DNA of 64,000 nucleotides from Candidatus Poribacteria bacterium. Lineage in GTDB: Bacteria; Poribacteria; WGA-4E; WGA-3G. Below the pieces are notes generated by a model, which made no database searches, had not been told where the DNA came from, and saw only the letters and a list, made by a program, of their open reading frames with translations. Position 1 is the stretch's first letter; the number at the start of each line of letters is the position of its first letter. Position numbers and translations under genes: made by a program. Positions 1 through 8,034 of the stretch are shown here, in pieces. The stretch is from positions 4,802,682 to 4,866,681 of the forward strand of contig OY282374.1 of assembly GCA_958295815.1 (NCBI GenBank). The letters run 5' to 3'.

Positions 1-1186
1 GCCCGACAGCAGCGGACGTATAAAGCCCGATTTCCGTGCTGTACCAGAATGCCAAACTTGCGAAGAGTCCAGCGAAGAGAAGCTTCCACGGAAATGGAGC
101 GATCCTTGACCTGCGCTGAGCACCCGTAAGAAAACTCGCAACGAAGGCAAAACTCATTAAACCGAGACTATGCCGTGGGGATACCCAAAACTCCGTTCCA
201 GAGGCAATAATCACACAGATAAACGCAGTGAAGAATCCACCGCGGAAGACTTGTAAACCGAGTAAATAAAGAGCGACATAGCCGAGTGGCGCCAATATGT
301 GTTCCATTGAACGCAGCCCCTGCAAAGTCGGTTCAAAAAAGTGATTGCCAAGCCACGCCAAATAAGCGTTTTGGAAGACGCCGTGCTGGATATAGATATC
401 CCGAAACGGGACAGCACCGCGTAACATCTCATTAAGAGGTGCGAGTCGTTCGCCCTCGTGGAACAGGTCAATCTTACCGTGAATATCCCCTGAATACGTA
501 AGAAGATAGATAAAAACCGGAAGGACAACGTACACAAACCCACCCCACCAAACGTTTGTGCGTCTATAGCCTGTAGAACGAGTCTCTCCGCTCTCTTCGC
601 TGGTGCCGTCTTCAACTTCCTCTGTGTCACCACGAGCAGAAATATCCGAATTCCACAGCACAGGGAAGTAACGCTTGGACAACAATCCCAACTTGAGTCC
701 AACAGATAAAACAATCGGTAGGAGTACGCCTATTAGCGTCCACTGCCCGTTGTGATACACCTGTAACCAACAGAACCACAACGGAATCGATGCCAATGCA
801 TTCGCTTTTAGGACACGCTGTATCGGCTGCGCGGTTAACTTGGCGCACCAATGTGAATAGACACACCATCCAAACCAATACAGCAAAATTACCGTTGGAA
901 TGCCGAGTAGTGCCAGTAAGTAGTAAAAGAATTCTTGTTGTTTCGGGTACGCGTTAGCACTGAGCCATCCGACTATGCCGGAATCTGAATGGTATTGAAA
1001 AACAAGAAGCTTCGCAAGGGTTATTCCGAGAGCGATTGCAAGGGAGGTAGCAGAAAAGGTGATGAGTCCAATGTAGGGTCGGAGGGTAGAGGCTTGGAGA
1101 ACACGCATGTCCGGCATAAATTGCTGACTTTTGTAGAGCAAGTTTTGGTTTATGAATCGCACCAAAAAGTCTCGCAAGCGTTGCAT
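1..1186 (-). CDS. Polytopic membrane protein, GT-C glycosyltransferase-like (3' end cut by window)
   Basis: An open frame runs on the minus strand from ATG at 1186 through the left window edge without a stop, giving about 395 N-terminal residues. A cytoplasmic-looking basic start is followed by at least six hydrophobic segments and one charged loop near residues 180-200. A soluble stretch at about 235-275 carries D-x-FHEGE, then VPFRDIYIQHG. Acidic loop motifs of this kind follow the first membrane segment in polyprenyl-phosphate-sugar dependent GT-C glycosyltransferases, so transfer of a sugar outside the membrane is a reasonable guess. The start has GAGGCGAG upstream. It lies 34 bp downstream of the JAMM protease gene on the same strand and may be co-transcribed. 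The family assignment is tentative because the C-terminal half is missing. Confidence 0.6.
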   Translation of the reverse strand, partial: MQRLRDFLVRFINQNLLYKSQQFMPDMRVLQASTLRPYIGLITFSATSLAIALGITLAKLLVFQYHSDSGIVGWLSANAYPKQQEFFYYLLALLGIPTVILLYWFGWCVYSHWCAKLTAQPIQRVLKANALASIPLWFCWLQVYHNGQWTLIGVLLPIVLSVGLKLGLLSKRYFPVLWNSDISARGDTEEVEDGTSEESGETRSTGYRRTNVWWGGFVYVVLPVFIYLLTYSGDIHGKIDLFHEGERLAPLNEMLRGAVPFRDIYIQHGVFQNAYLAWLGNHFFEPTLQGLRSMEHILAPLGYVALYLLGLQVFRGGFFTAFICVIIASGTEFWVSPRHSLGLMSFAFVASFLTGAQRRSRIAPFPWKLLFAGLFASLAFWYSTEIGLYTSAAVG

Positions 1187-1220
1187 AGTTCTCGCCTCTT
1201 TTTAGAGAAGGCTTCTGCTT

Positions 1221-1679
1221 TTATGTTTCTGAAAAGGGCACGTCAATAAAATCTTTAGCTGCTTCGTCATAAGCGAAGGCTTTCACGGCACGTATCTCAG
1301 CGTCATAAACAGAGATAACCAGATACGTGGCACCCGGATAGAGAGGTTCATCCCACGCTATCGCGTCTGATTTGTCTTTTTCGGAGAAGTAAGCGTCGTG
1401 GTTTGGATGTGAGTGGTAGAAAACCTTAATCTGCCGATGCTGTGTATCTGCCTCTTTATGAATGGCGATCAAATCATCGGGGTGTATGACATAAGCGGTG
1501 CGTGCGTCGCGCGGATATGTGTCAGGATCTTCCTGATGGAGTTCATTCTGTATATTCCGGCATTTTCGGACGAACTCCTGTGTCTCAGTCCCTAAAATAA
1601 TACCACAGCATTCATCAGGGAACTCGGATTTCGCGTGGTTATAAATCTCGCTGAGGGTTTCTGGTTGCAAAGTTAACAT
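1221..1679 (-). CDS. mec: JAMM/MPN metalloprotease, Mec/QbsD-like
   Basis: A 152-residue single-domain JAMM (M67) peptidase. The complete zinc motif is visible: Glu23 in PDECCG, then His89-Ser-His91, Ser99 and Asp102 with the canonical H-x-H-x7-S-x2-D spacing. In Mycobacterium tuberculosis, Mec hydrolyses cysteine from the C terminus of the ubiquitin-like carrier CysO. In Pseudomonas, the homologue QbsD trims two residues from the carrier QbsE to expose its Gly-Gly. Here the neighbouring carrier ends GGLF, so either or both activities are plausible. The gene lies downstream of the carrier gene on the same strand, but a repeat-filled gap of about 350 bp separates them. No clear ribosome binding site precedes the ATG. 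Confidence 0.88.
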   Translation of the reverse strand: MLTLQPETLSEIYNHAKSEFPDECCGIILGTETQEFVRKCRNIQNELHQEDPDTYPRDARTAYVIHPDDLIAIHKEADTQHRQIKVFYHSHPNHDAYFSEKDKSDAIAWDEPLYPGATYLVISVYDAEIRAVKAFAYDEAAKDFIDVPFSET

Positions 1680-1794
1680 TTTTTAACGACTGGGTCTGAA
1701 CGGGGTGTCCGCTGTCCACCCCATGCGTGTCAATTTAAGGAATTTTATCTGTTTTTTATCACATTTGAGTGCTTTTATACGCCGGTCGTCTATA

Positions 1795-1925
1795 ACCCCA
1801 GCGGGGTGATAGGTGTATAGAACGTGCGTAGGACAGATTCAATAAGCCCCAGCGGGGCGATAGGTGCAGAATTCAATGGATTTATTTCCAGTTCTTCTTC
1901 TACCGACCTGTCACCCCGCTGGGGT
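1795..1925. repeat. Three GCCCC-AGC-GGGGC palindromes in the sulfur-cluster gap
   Basis: The 353-bp gap between the carrier and JAMM genes holds no gene. It contains short palindromes at 1795-1807 (ACCCCAGCGGGGT), 1846-1858 (GCCCCAGCGGGGC) and 1913-1925 (opposite orientation). The first two are followed by GATAGGTG. The outer pair changes A-T to G-C together, keeping the stem. Relatives occur near 9720, 9909-10021, 21450-21520 and 24890-24955. Confidence 0.8.
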
Positions 1926-2032
1926 TTGAGAGGGCATTTTACATCGTTTTCTATACACATTCCGCACCGCTGGTGCTGTTGCCATCAGAAATCAGCACCG
2001 TTTTTGCTTATGGCACACGCTAAAAGCAATCG

Positions 2033-2314
2033 TTAAAAAAGTCCGCCAGCGATCGCGGGAATAATTGAGATCTCAGCACCATCTGTGACAGCGGTGGCTT
2101 TCCCATCGAGGAAACGGATGTCTTCATCATTAAGATAGATGTTCACAAACCGACGGATATTCCCGCCTTCATCACAGAGACGTTCCTTCATTCCCGGATA
2201 GTTCGCCTCAAGATTGTCGATGACACCTTCAATATTGGCACCTTCAGCCTCGACCTCTGCCATGTTTTGTGTCAAGCGTCTTAGGGGTGTTGGGATACGG
2301 ATTATTACAGACAT
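2033..2314 (-). CDS. cysO: Ubiquitin-like sulfur carrier (MoaD/ThiS/CysO family) ending GGLF
   Basis: A 93-residue beta-grasp protein of the MoaD/ThiS/CysO family. The C-terminal region reads ISIIPAIAGG followed by Leu92-Phe93, so the diglycine (Gly90-Gly91) is not terminal. Carriers of this family are activated at the second glycine and carry sulfur as a thiocarboxylate. QbsE of Pseudomonas, ending GGCF, needs JAMM-dependent removal of its last two residues. The start chosen is ATG at 2314, preceded by AAAAGGAGAAA about 10 nt upstream; an upstream in-frame extension lacks family similarity. It lies 38 bp from the reductase gene, with the JAMM protease downstream. No adenylating E1-like enzyme gene is visible in the window. 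Confidence 0.9.
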   Translation of the reverse strand: MSVIIRIPTPLRRLTQNMAEVEAEGANIEGVIDNLEANYPGMKERLCDEGGNIRRFVNIYLNDEDIRFLDGKATAVTDGAEISIIPAIAGGLF

Positions 2315-2352
2315 GGAATAAATTTTCTCCTTTTTTGTATTGATGCGAAATA

Positions 2353-3126
2353 TTAGATTGAGTAGTGTAATCCACACTCTTTGTCGTTTTCTGCTGTCGG
2401 AGCTGCGTTTTGCCAACGCCACCGTCCGGCACGTTTCGGTTCTCCCGGTTTTATCGGCGTTGTGCAAATAATACAGCCGAGCGATTCATAATAGTGTCCA
2501 TCCGCATCGGCTTTAAGGAGCGGATTCACCGGAATATCGTTGTCGCGGACAAACTGCCAAATGTCATCAGTTGTCCACTGAAGGAGCGGATTGACCTTCA
2601 AGACCGGGTGTGTCGTTGCCGATATAACTTCTGCTTTTCGGAGTTGTTGTCTTGCGTCGGACTGGTCGCGGCGTAAACCCGTTATCCAGACATCCAGTGT
2701 TTCCAGCAGTTGCTGCATCGGGCGGACTTTGCGGATGTTACAGCAATATTCCTGCTTCGCTTTACTGTCAAAAAACAGATACTCGCCGTGCTCTGTAACC
2801 ATCTGATGGACTTCTTGCGGATCGGGTTGAATCTGTTCAATTTGAATGCCGTAGCGCGACTCGACCTTCTCAAGGAAGGCGTACGTCTCTGGAAAGAGGC
2901 GGAGTGTATCAAGTGTGCAAACTCGGAAGGGTAACTGGTTTTCAGCAGCCAAGTGAATCAGAACCATACCTGAGAGTTGTCCACTCGTGACGATCGCAGC
3001 GCGCTCATTGAACCGCTTAAAGAGAGAGAAAAGGATTTCTTGGGGTGTCTCTGTCAAGACGATCTCTTGGCAGAGCGTGTTATCTACTGAATGCTTCAAT
3101 TTTCCGTCATTTGGCTTCGCGGTCAT
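2353..3126 (-). CDS. cysH: Assimilatory adenylyl/phosphoadenylyl-sulfate reductase, Fe-S type
   Basis: A 257-residue PAPS-reductase-family enzyme that reduces activated sulfate to sulfite in cysteine assimilation. It has Cys128-Cys129 and Cys218-x2-Cys221, the CC...CxxC pattern that ligates a [4Fe-4S] cluster in APS-type reductases, and the C-terminal ECGLH motif whose Cys251 is the redox-active residue. The N-terminal phosphate-binding loop is SGQLSGMVLIHL, in the position of the family's SFGxEDxVL loop. It lies between the cysteine synthase gene (78 bp upstream) and the sulfur carrier gene, supporting one sulfur-assimilation operon. The Fe-S cysteines suggest APS rather than PAPS as substrate, but this is not certain from sequence. 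Confidence 0.9.
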   Translation of the reverse strand: MTAKPNDGKLKHSVDNTLCQEIVLTETPQEILFSLFKRFNERAAIVTSGQLSGMVLIHLAAENQLPFRVCTLDTLRLFPETYAFLEKVESRYGIQIEQIQPDPQEVHQMVTEHGEYLFFDSKAKQEYCCNIRKVRPMQQLLETLDVWITGLRRDQSDARQQLRKAEVISATTHPVLKVNPLLQWTTDDIWQFVRDNDIPVNPLLKADADGHYYESLGCIICTTPIKPGEPKRAGRWRWQNAAPTAENDKECGLHYSI

Positions 3127-3204
3127 TGCTAATGCCTTTTTATAACATAGGAATCGTGTGCGTACGAAAGCACAAGGCTCAGTTTTCCTACAGTTGGTAC
3201 GGGT

Positions 3205-4155
3205 TTATGGGAGCATCTCTATAATGTCCGACTCGACTTCAAAATAACGATTCAAACTGAAATAGCGTTCGCCGGTGTCCGGGAGAATCGTCACAACGGT
3301 CTTATCCGGTCCCTGTTCCTTGGCGACCTGTAATGCGGCGTAGACGTTCGCACCAGAGGACATCCCGACCAACAACCCTTCGGCTGTTGAAATCGACTTC
3401 ATCATCTGGTAAGCCACTTCTTCAGGAACAGCGATAACTTCATCAATGACATCCACATTGAGGACTTCAGGGATCATCCCGGCACCGAGTCCATCAATCC
3501 GTGTCGGTCCGGGGGGACCGCCGGACAGTACTGCTGAAACCTGCGGTTCCACGGCAACTACCTTTACATTCGGGCATTCGGTTTTTAGTACTTCACCAAC
3601 GCCTGTCAAGGTGCCGCCTGTTCCGACGCCTGTAACGAAAAAATCGATGTCACTGCCGACCGCTTTAAGAATCTCAACAGCGGTGGTTCGGCGATGAATT
3701 TCCGGGTTTGACGGATTCGTGAATTGGTTCGGCATATAGTGTCGCGGATTCTGCCTGACGATCTCTTCTGCCTCCCAGATCGCACTTGCCATACCGCCGT
3801 GTTCTGGGGTCAGGACAATTCTCGCACCGAATGCAGAGAGAAGTTCATATTTTTCACGACTCACATTTTCGGGCATCGTCAAAGTTACAGCGTAACCTCG
3901 CGCGATGCCGACGATCGAAAGTCCTAAGCCGGTGTTCCCTGCCGTAGGTTCAACGATTGTATCCCCTTTTTTGAGGATACCTCGTTCTTCAGCATCAACT
4001 ATCATCGCGTAACTAATCCGGTCCTTTATGCTACCACCGGGGTTGTAAGCTTCTAATTTCGCGAAAATAGTTGCATCGTCCTCACCGGTCAAGGCGTTCA
4101 GACGAACCATTGGCGTATTTCCGATGAGGTCTGTTAAGTTTTTGGCGATTCTCAT
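3205..4155 (-). CDS. cysM: PLP-dependent cysteine synthase (CysK/CysM family)
   Basis: A 316-residue fold-type II PLP enzyme. The Schiff-base lysine is Lys44 in NPGGSIKDR, the substrate-binding loop is EPTAGNTG (usually EPTSGNTG), and the phosphate-binding GTGGT loop follows at about residue 178. It makes cysteine from O-acetyl- or O-phosphoserine and either sulfide or a protein thiocarboxylate. The carrier and JAMM genes downstream make the CysM type (sulfur from CysO) attractive, while the GAG(M/F)IPEVL region is CysK-like, so the donor is open. It is the first gene of the cluster and has a strong promoter 43 bp upstream. The ribosome binding site is weak (CAAGCAG). Confidence 0.9.
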   Translation of the reverse strand: MRIAKNLTDLIGNTPMVRLNALTGEDDATIFAKLEAYNPGGSIKDRISYAMIVDAEERGILKKGDTIVEPTAGNTGLGLSIVGIARGYAVTLTMPENVSREKYELLSAFGARIVLTPEHGGMASAIWEAEEIVRQNPRHYMPNQFTNPSNPEIHRRTTAVEILKAVGSDIDFFVTGVGTGGTLTGVGEVLKTECPNVKVVAVEPQVSAVLSGGPPGPTRIDGLGAGMIPEVLNVDVIDEVIAVPEEVAYQMMKSISTAEGLLVGMSSGANVYAALQVAKEQGPDKTVVTILPDTGERYFSLNRYFEVESDIIEMLP

Positions 4156-4197
4156 CTGCTTGTTACAATCGAATTCTCGTTTGGCTCAGCACACTTA

Positions 4198-4226
4198 ATT
4201 ATAGCATATATACCCTGAAAAGTCAA
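4198..4226 (-). promoter_or_regulatory. Sigma-70-type promoter for the cysteine cluster
   Basis: Read on the minus strand: TTGACT (-35, 4221-4226), a 17-bp spacer ending TATGC, then TATAAT (-10, 4198-4203). It lies 43 bp upstream of the cysteine synthase ATG. The TGC before the -10 gives an extended -10 element. Confidence 0.75.
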
Positions 4227-4245
4227 ATTCCGACATAGCTGGGAA

Positions 4246-4365
4246 TTGTCTGAACCAGGATTCTCAGGATTCAAGGATTTTCAGGATTTGACTGAAGAAT
4301 CGAGGTTGAAAACCTCTCCCACATTTTCGGATAGGTCGGGAAGCGAAGTTCCCTCCTACAGGAGA
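4246..4365. repeat. Dispersed intergenic repeats downstream of the amidohydrolase
   Basis: Contains the degenerate repeat TGTCTGAACCAGGATT followed by further AGGATT units (4249-4300), then GAGGTTGAAAACCTC (a short hairpin, 4303-4317) and a GTCGGGA...GTTCCCTCCTACAG unit (4336-4362). All three motifs recur elsewhere in the window. No gene is visible. Confidence 0.75.
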
Positions 4366-4374
4366 ATTAAACGT

Positions 4375-5214
4375 TTAGATTGAATAGAATTCTGAAGCGT
4401 TTTCATAGAAGAGCTTGCTTTTCTCGGCATCCGAGGCATCACTCACAGCCCATAAAAGAGCATCCACCCACTCCCGATAGGTAGCGGCTAAGGTACACAC
4501 GGGCCAATCACTCCCAAACATCAATCGCTCATAACCGAACGACTCCACGAGATGCTGGATGTACGGCTTAAGTTCCTCACGCGTCCAATTGTCGCTTGCG
4601 GTTGTCACAATCCCCGATACCTTGCAGTGGACGTTCTCAAAAGCGGCGAGTTCTCGGATATCGGTTGCCCACGGTTCAAATTGCCCCCCTTTTACATCCG
4701 GTCCGCCACAATGATTGACGGCATGTCGGACATTCGGCGTCGCTTTTACTAATGTGATTGCTGCTGGAAGCTGCTCGTGGTTCGCACAGAGTTCAAAAGA
4801 GAGATCAAACTTCGCCAGTAATTTCACACCGTTAATCAGTTCAGGTGTCGCATAGAACTGCGGGTCGGAATGATGCCACGCCATCCGACGCACGCCGACG
4901 ACAAGCCCGAATCCAGAAAGCTGCTCAAGGATCGCCTCAGCGTTCGGTTTTTCCAACGGTGCCGCTGCAGCTATTGATCCTATCATGCCATCTGTTTCGG
5001 CGATATGTGTTAACCACTCGACCTCCTTGACGACATCCGCCTCAGCGGGGTCTCCTTCAACGTGAACCGATTTGACAACGTTAAGGTCGCCAATCGCCTC
5101 GCGATAGTCCTCTGCCGTATACCGTTTTCCCAATAAATCAAAACCTTCCAGCCACGGATATTCTAAGTTCGCAGTATCCCAGAGGTGTTGGTGTGTATCA
5201 ATGATTTTAAGCAT
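4375..5214 (-). CDS. Amidohydrolase-2 family lactonase-type hydrolase (COG3618-like)
   Basis: A 279-residue TIM-barrel metal hydrolase. The N-terminal IDTHQHLWD places the metal ligands His8 and His10. HCGGPD at about residue 168 and the C-terminal FGSDWPVC are characteristic of the fuconolactonase/rhamnonolactonase branch of amidohydrolases (COG3618). Such enzymes open sugar lactones in hexuronate or deoxysugar breakdown, but the substrate cannot be told here. The length matches the family. ATG at 5214 has GAGGAGA 6 nt upstream. It is flanked by repeat DNA and has its own promoter at 5259-5287, so it is probably monocistronic. Confidence 0.88.
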   Translation of the reverse strand: MLKIIDTHQHLWDTANLEYPWLEGFDLLGKRYTAEDYREAIGDLNVVKSVHVEGDPAEADVVKEVEWLTHIAETDGMIGSIAAAAPLEKPNAEAILEQLSGFGLVVGVRRMAWHHSDPQFYATPELINGVKLLAKFDLSFELCANHEQLPAAITLVKATPNVRHAVNHCGGPDVKGGQFEPWATDIRELAAFENVHCKVSGIVTTASDNWTREELKPYIQHLVESFGYERLMFGSDWPVCTLAATYREWVDALLWAVSDASDAEKSKLFYENASEFYSI

Positions 5215-5258
5215 CTGTTCTCCTCATCGCCTACCAGTCAGGTACGTGTATCCGTTGC

Positions 5259-5287
5259 AATATAGCATACTACAGAAATAGAGTCAA
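5259..5287 (-). promoter_or_regulatory. Sigma-70-type promoter for the amidohydrolase gene
   Basis: Minus strand: TTGACT (5282-5287), 17-bp spacer ending TATGC, TATATT (5259-5264), 45 bp upstream of the ATG. Same architecture as the promoter at 4198-4226. Confidence 0.7.
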
Positions 5288-5700
5288 ATTTGGAGTTGGG
5301 GGTTATAAGTTATAAGTTATAAGTTATAAGTTAAGAGTCGGGAAATGTAAAGCTAAGATAAATTGTGTCGCGTGTGGACACAATTTGGAGTTCCCTCCTA
5401 CAGGAGAAAGGAAGGCGGGGATGGTCTGAATCGCAGATTTTCACGGATTTTCGCAGATGACGCGGATTTTAAGAGTCGCGAGTGGGACTGGGGGATTGTC
5501 TGAACCAAGATTTACGGGATCCAAGGATTTTCAGGATGACAGGAATCTGGGTCGCTATCGGGAGATCGTTCCTACAGCGGAAGTAGGGGCATTTAGTTTT
5601 CCAGTAATTCTACGGGGAAGCCCAAACTTGTTCGGGACACGATACAAGAACCCGAATAAATTCGGGCATCCAGACAATAGGCATCCTTCACATATGTGAA
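5288..5700. repeat. Repeat-filled gap: 7-bp microsatellite, covarying hairpin, AGGATT repeats
   Basis: The gap between 5288 and 5848 has no supported gene. It holds TTATAAG heptamers (5303-5333), then GTCGGGAAATGTAAAGCTAAGA leading into a perfect hairpin with arms AAATTGTGTC (5360-5369) and GACACAATTT (5377-5386) around GCGTGTG, followed by GGAGTTCCCTCCTACAG. An AGGATT-type repeat lies at 5497-5545. From 5700 to 5848 the DNA is AT-rich with no confident promoter. Confidence 0.8.
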
Positions 5701-5848
5701 CTTATTTCTTAAAACTAAATAGCCCTGCAGCGGAAGAGAGTAAGTATGGATTAAAAAGAAGAAAAAGTGATATAATTTTAGTATAGATGGTTGTTTTGTT
5801 TAAACTTCCGTTGCACAAACTAACAGTTTATGCTACAAAGAAATAATA

Positions 5849-6391
5849 ATGAAAAACCTTAGCGTCAGAATGATCCGTGAGAATATGGAGAATATCCCAC
5901 AATATCCTATTCCAGAGGGATTTGCCATCCGAAATTATCGTCGGAATGAAGGGTATATCTGGACGCGGATTCAGAAAGCAGCCGAACCGTATATGGATAT
6001 TGATGACGGGCTTTTTATGCGAGAATTCAAACGCGATCTCTTGGCGATGGAGGATCGAAGTTTTTATTTAACGACGGACACAGGCGAAGAAATCGGCACA
6101 ATCACTGCGTGGTGGCAAGCCGACGGATGGGGACAGATTCACTGGGTCGCTATCTGCCGTGATTATCAGGGTCGCGGACTTTCCAAACCGATGATGTCCG
6201 TGGCGATGGAACGTATGAAACAGTCCCACGAACGCTGTTTTCTTGACACATCAACAGGACGGATTCCTGCAATCAAACTCTATCTCGATTTCGGCTTCAT
6301 TCCAGACCGGTCGCGTGAAAATAGCCGAGAGGCTTGGACGGAAGCTGCATCCGTTTTGGAACACCCTACCTTGGAGGAGTTTAGAACATGA
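5849..6391 (+). CDS. GNAT-family N-acetyltransferase
   Basis: A 180-residue protein. The acetyl-CoA loop is seen as RDYQGRGLSKPMM (residues about 109-121, the R/Q-x-x-G-x-G/A motif). The region after it (LDTSTGRIPAIKLYLDFGF) is the usual fourth motif, where the substrate-side asparagine or alanine precedes LYxxxGF. The substrate is unknown. The ATG follows an A-rich stretch without a strong ribosome binding site. Its stop overlaps the start of the PhyH-Nudix gene (ATGA at 6388-6391), so the two proteins are translationally coupled and likely act in one process. Confidence 0.88.
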   Translation: MKNLSVRMIRENMENIPQYPIPEGFAIRNYRRNEGYIWTRIQKAAEPYMDIDDGLFMREFKRDLLAMEDRSFYLTTDTGEEIGTITAWWQADGWGQIHWVAICRDYQGRGLSKPMMSVAMERMKQSHERCFLDTSTGRIPAIKLYLDFGFIPDRSRENSREAWTEAASVLEHPTLEEFRT

Positions 6392-7599
6392 GTATGACGG
6401 TAACTGCATCACTTAGCAAACAGCAGATCGCCGACTTCCATGAGGACGGCTATCTCATCATTCGTAATGTTTTATCCGCTAAGGAAGCGGATGAATTGCG
6501 TCGCACCGTGCAACGAGAGGTGAAGCGCGATGCTTATCCAGCCTCGCTCAAATACCCTGAACCAGCGAAATACACGGTGAGCGGTAACCGGATTGCTGCA
6601 CCCGGACTCACTGGAATTGCCGAACATCCGACGGTTGTTGGTGCTGTTGAGTCAGCACTTGGACAACCTGCGCATCTCACTGCCTATGTTGCGTACCTAC
6701 GGACACCCGGCGATAAGGGTGGCGGCGCGCATTGCGACTATAAACGCTGGCGACCCGTCGGTTCATCAATGAACTGGGTATTCGCCATCATCCCACTGAC
6801 CGACTTTGATACTTCGTATGGTCCGTTTCTTGTGTCCCCTAAATCACACAAGTTGACGCAGGTCACCGATCCAGATGCACACATCTTGGATGTCAATCGT
6901 CCCGATCGCGAGCAGCTACCGGCTTTCATTGATCCAGAGGTCAAGGCGGGTGACCTACTCGTCGTCAACGAACACGTTTGGCACGAAGCCCCTGCTGGTA
7001 CAGCGACTGAAGATCGGTGCGGGATTTTTAATAAATATTGTGCAGTAGATGCACCGCCTGCAGCGGGATATTATCCTTACAACCCGACTGCGTTCGATGC
7101 ACTGAGCGACGAAGGTAAACGCCTCATTCCTGTCTGTTTCGACAAACCGATTACGACGACACGTTTGCTTATCGAAGATTCATCGAGTCAGGAACCGAAA
7201 TTCTTACTCCGTCGCCATGCGGAAACCCATGCTTGGGAGTTACCCGGTGGTGAAGGCTGGGAAGAAGAGAAACTCGTCGGTTGGGATGTCGGTGCCAAAA
7301 TCGGTTCACTGCAAGAAATCACCCAAACACAACTCGGTTTAGATGTCCCTTGGATGTCCTATATTGAAGATGTCGAAGAGGGAGACGGTATCTGTCGGGT
7401 CTACGGCTATTCCGATGAAAATTTGGACCCTGATGCGCTCGCCAACGGCGGCTGTGAGTGGTTTACTAAATCTGAGTTGAAACAATGCCTTGGTGAGAGC
7501 AACGCCATCTGTCGTGCCGTTGATACATGGCAACGAACCGATATTATTCGGGGCAAAGGTACGGCGTGTCGTCAGAGCCGGACTCAGTTTGAGGTGTAA
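6388..7599 (+). CDS. Phytanoyl-CoA dioxygenase (PhyH) fused to a Nudix-like domain
   Basis: A 403-residue two-domain protein. Residues about 10-235 form a PhyH-type Fe(II)/2-oxoglutarate dioxygenase: metal ligands His115-x-Asp117 and a distal His in VWHEAPAG (His199), with Arg210 as the likely 2-oxoglutarate salt-bridge residue. Residues about 255-385 resemble a Nudix fold (RHAETHAWELPGGEGW). The Nudix box, usually G-x5-E-x7-REUxEExGU, appears here as GSLQEITQTQLGL, so most catalytic glutamates are replaced and this half may only bind a nucleotide-like ligand. The Nudix call is by pattern and less sure than the PhyH call. The start overlaps the acetyltransferase stop. Confidence 0.85.
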   Translation: MSMTVTASLSKQQIADFHEDGYLIIRNVLSAKEADELRRTVQREVKRDAYPASLKYPEPAKYTVSGNRIAAPGLTGIAEHPTVVGAVESALGQPAHLTAYVAYLRTPGDKGGGAHCDYKRWRPVGSSMNWVFAIIPLTDFDTSYGPFLVSPKSHKLTQVTDPDAHILDVNRPDREQLPAFIDPEVKAGDLLVVNEHVWHEAPAGTATEDRCGIFNKYCAVDAPPAAGYYPYNPTAFDALSDEGKRLIPVCFDKPITTTRLLIEDSSSQEPKFLLRRHAETHAWELPGGEGWEEEKLVGWDVGAKIGSLQEITQTQLGLDVPWMSYIEDVEEGDGICRVYGYSDENLDPDALANGGCEWFTKSELKQCLGESNAICRAVDTWQRTDIIRGKGTACRQSRTQFEV

Positions 7600-7625
7600 A
7601 TTTCGGGGAGAGACGTCTTATTCGG

Positions 7626-7915
7626 GCTTACAAAGCCCTCCCACAAATACTTCAGAGGGTGAGTCGGGCTTACAAAGCCCTCCCACAAATACTTACCCTC
7701 CCACAAATACTTGAAAGGGTGAGTCGGGCTTACAAAGCCCTCCCACAAATACTTACCCTCCCACAAATACTTGAAAGGGTGAGTCGGGCTTACAAAGCCC
7801 TCCCACAAATACTTACCTTCACCACAAACACTTGAGAGGGTGAGTCGGGCTTACAAAGCCCTCCCACAAATACTTACCCTCCCACAAACACTTGACAGGG
7901 TGAGTCGGGTTACAA
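7626..7915. repeat. 60-bp tandem repeat, about five units
   Basis: Units repeat with a 60-bp period (61 in one unit). Each contains GAGTCGGGCTTACAAAGCCC, in which GGGCTT-ACA-AAGCCC is a 6-bp stem with a 3-nt loop, followed by two copies of CTCCCACAAATACTT. The units are nearly identical, so the array expanded recently. Reading frames across it are only translations of the repeat. There are no unique spacers, so it is not a CRISPR array. Confidence 0.9.
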
Positions 7916-7940
7916 CCCACCACGCTTGCTTACACATACT

Positions 7941-7998
7941 AAAGAGGTACTGAGGTACAGAGAAGTATTGCGTCTCTGTAATCAGCACCTCTTTTTTT
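7941..7998 (+). terminator. Rho-independent terminator after the PhyH operon
   Basis: A long hairpin: outer arms AAAGAGGT (7941-7948) and ACCTCTTT (7987-7994), inner arms TACAGAGA (7956-7963) and TCTCTGTA (7973-7980), followed by a T run ending at 7998. The position suggests it ends transcripts from the acetyltransferase/PhyH operon that read through the tandem array. Confidence 0.75.
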
Positions 7999-8034
7999 GT
8001 CTTGTAGTGTGCGAGTGTATACAAGTTTCACAGT

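Noticed and set aside
211-878. Minus-strand frames of 167 and 83 residues
   Set aside because: They lie inside the long membrane-protein frame that is open to the window edge, which has coherent hydrophobic segments and a family-like loop. These are out-of-frame readings of it.
7626-7915. CRISPR-like regular repeats
   Set aside because: The period is regular, but the whole 60-bp unit is conserved and there are no unique spacers or cas genes. It is a tandem repeat.
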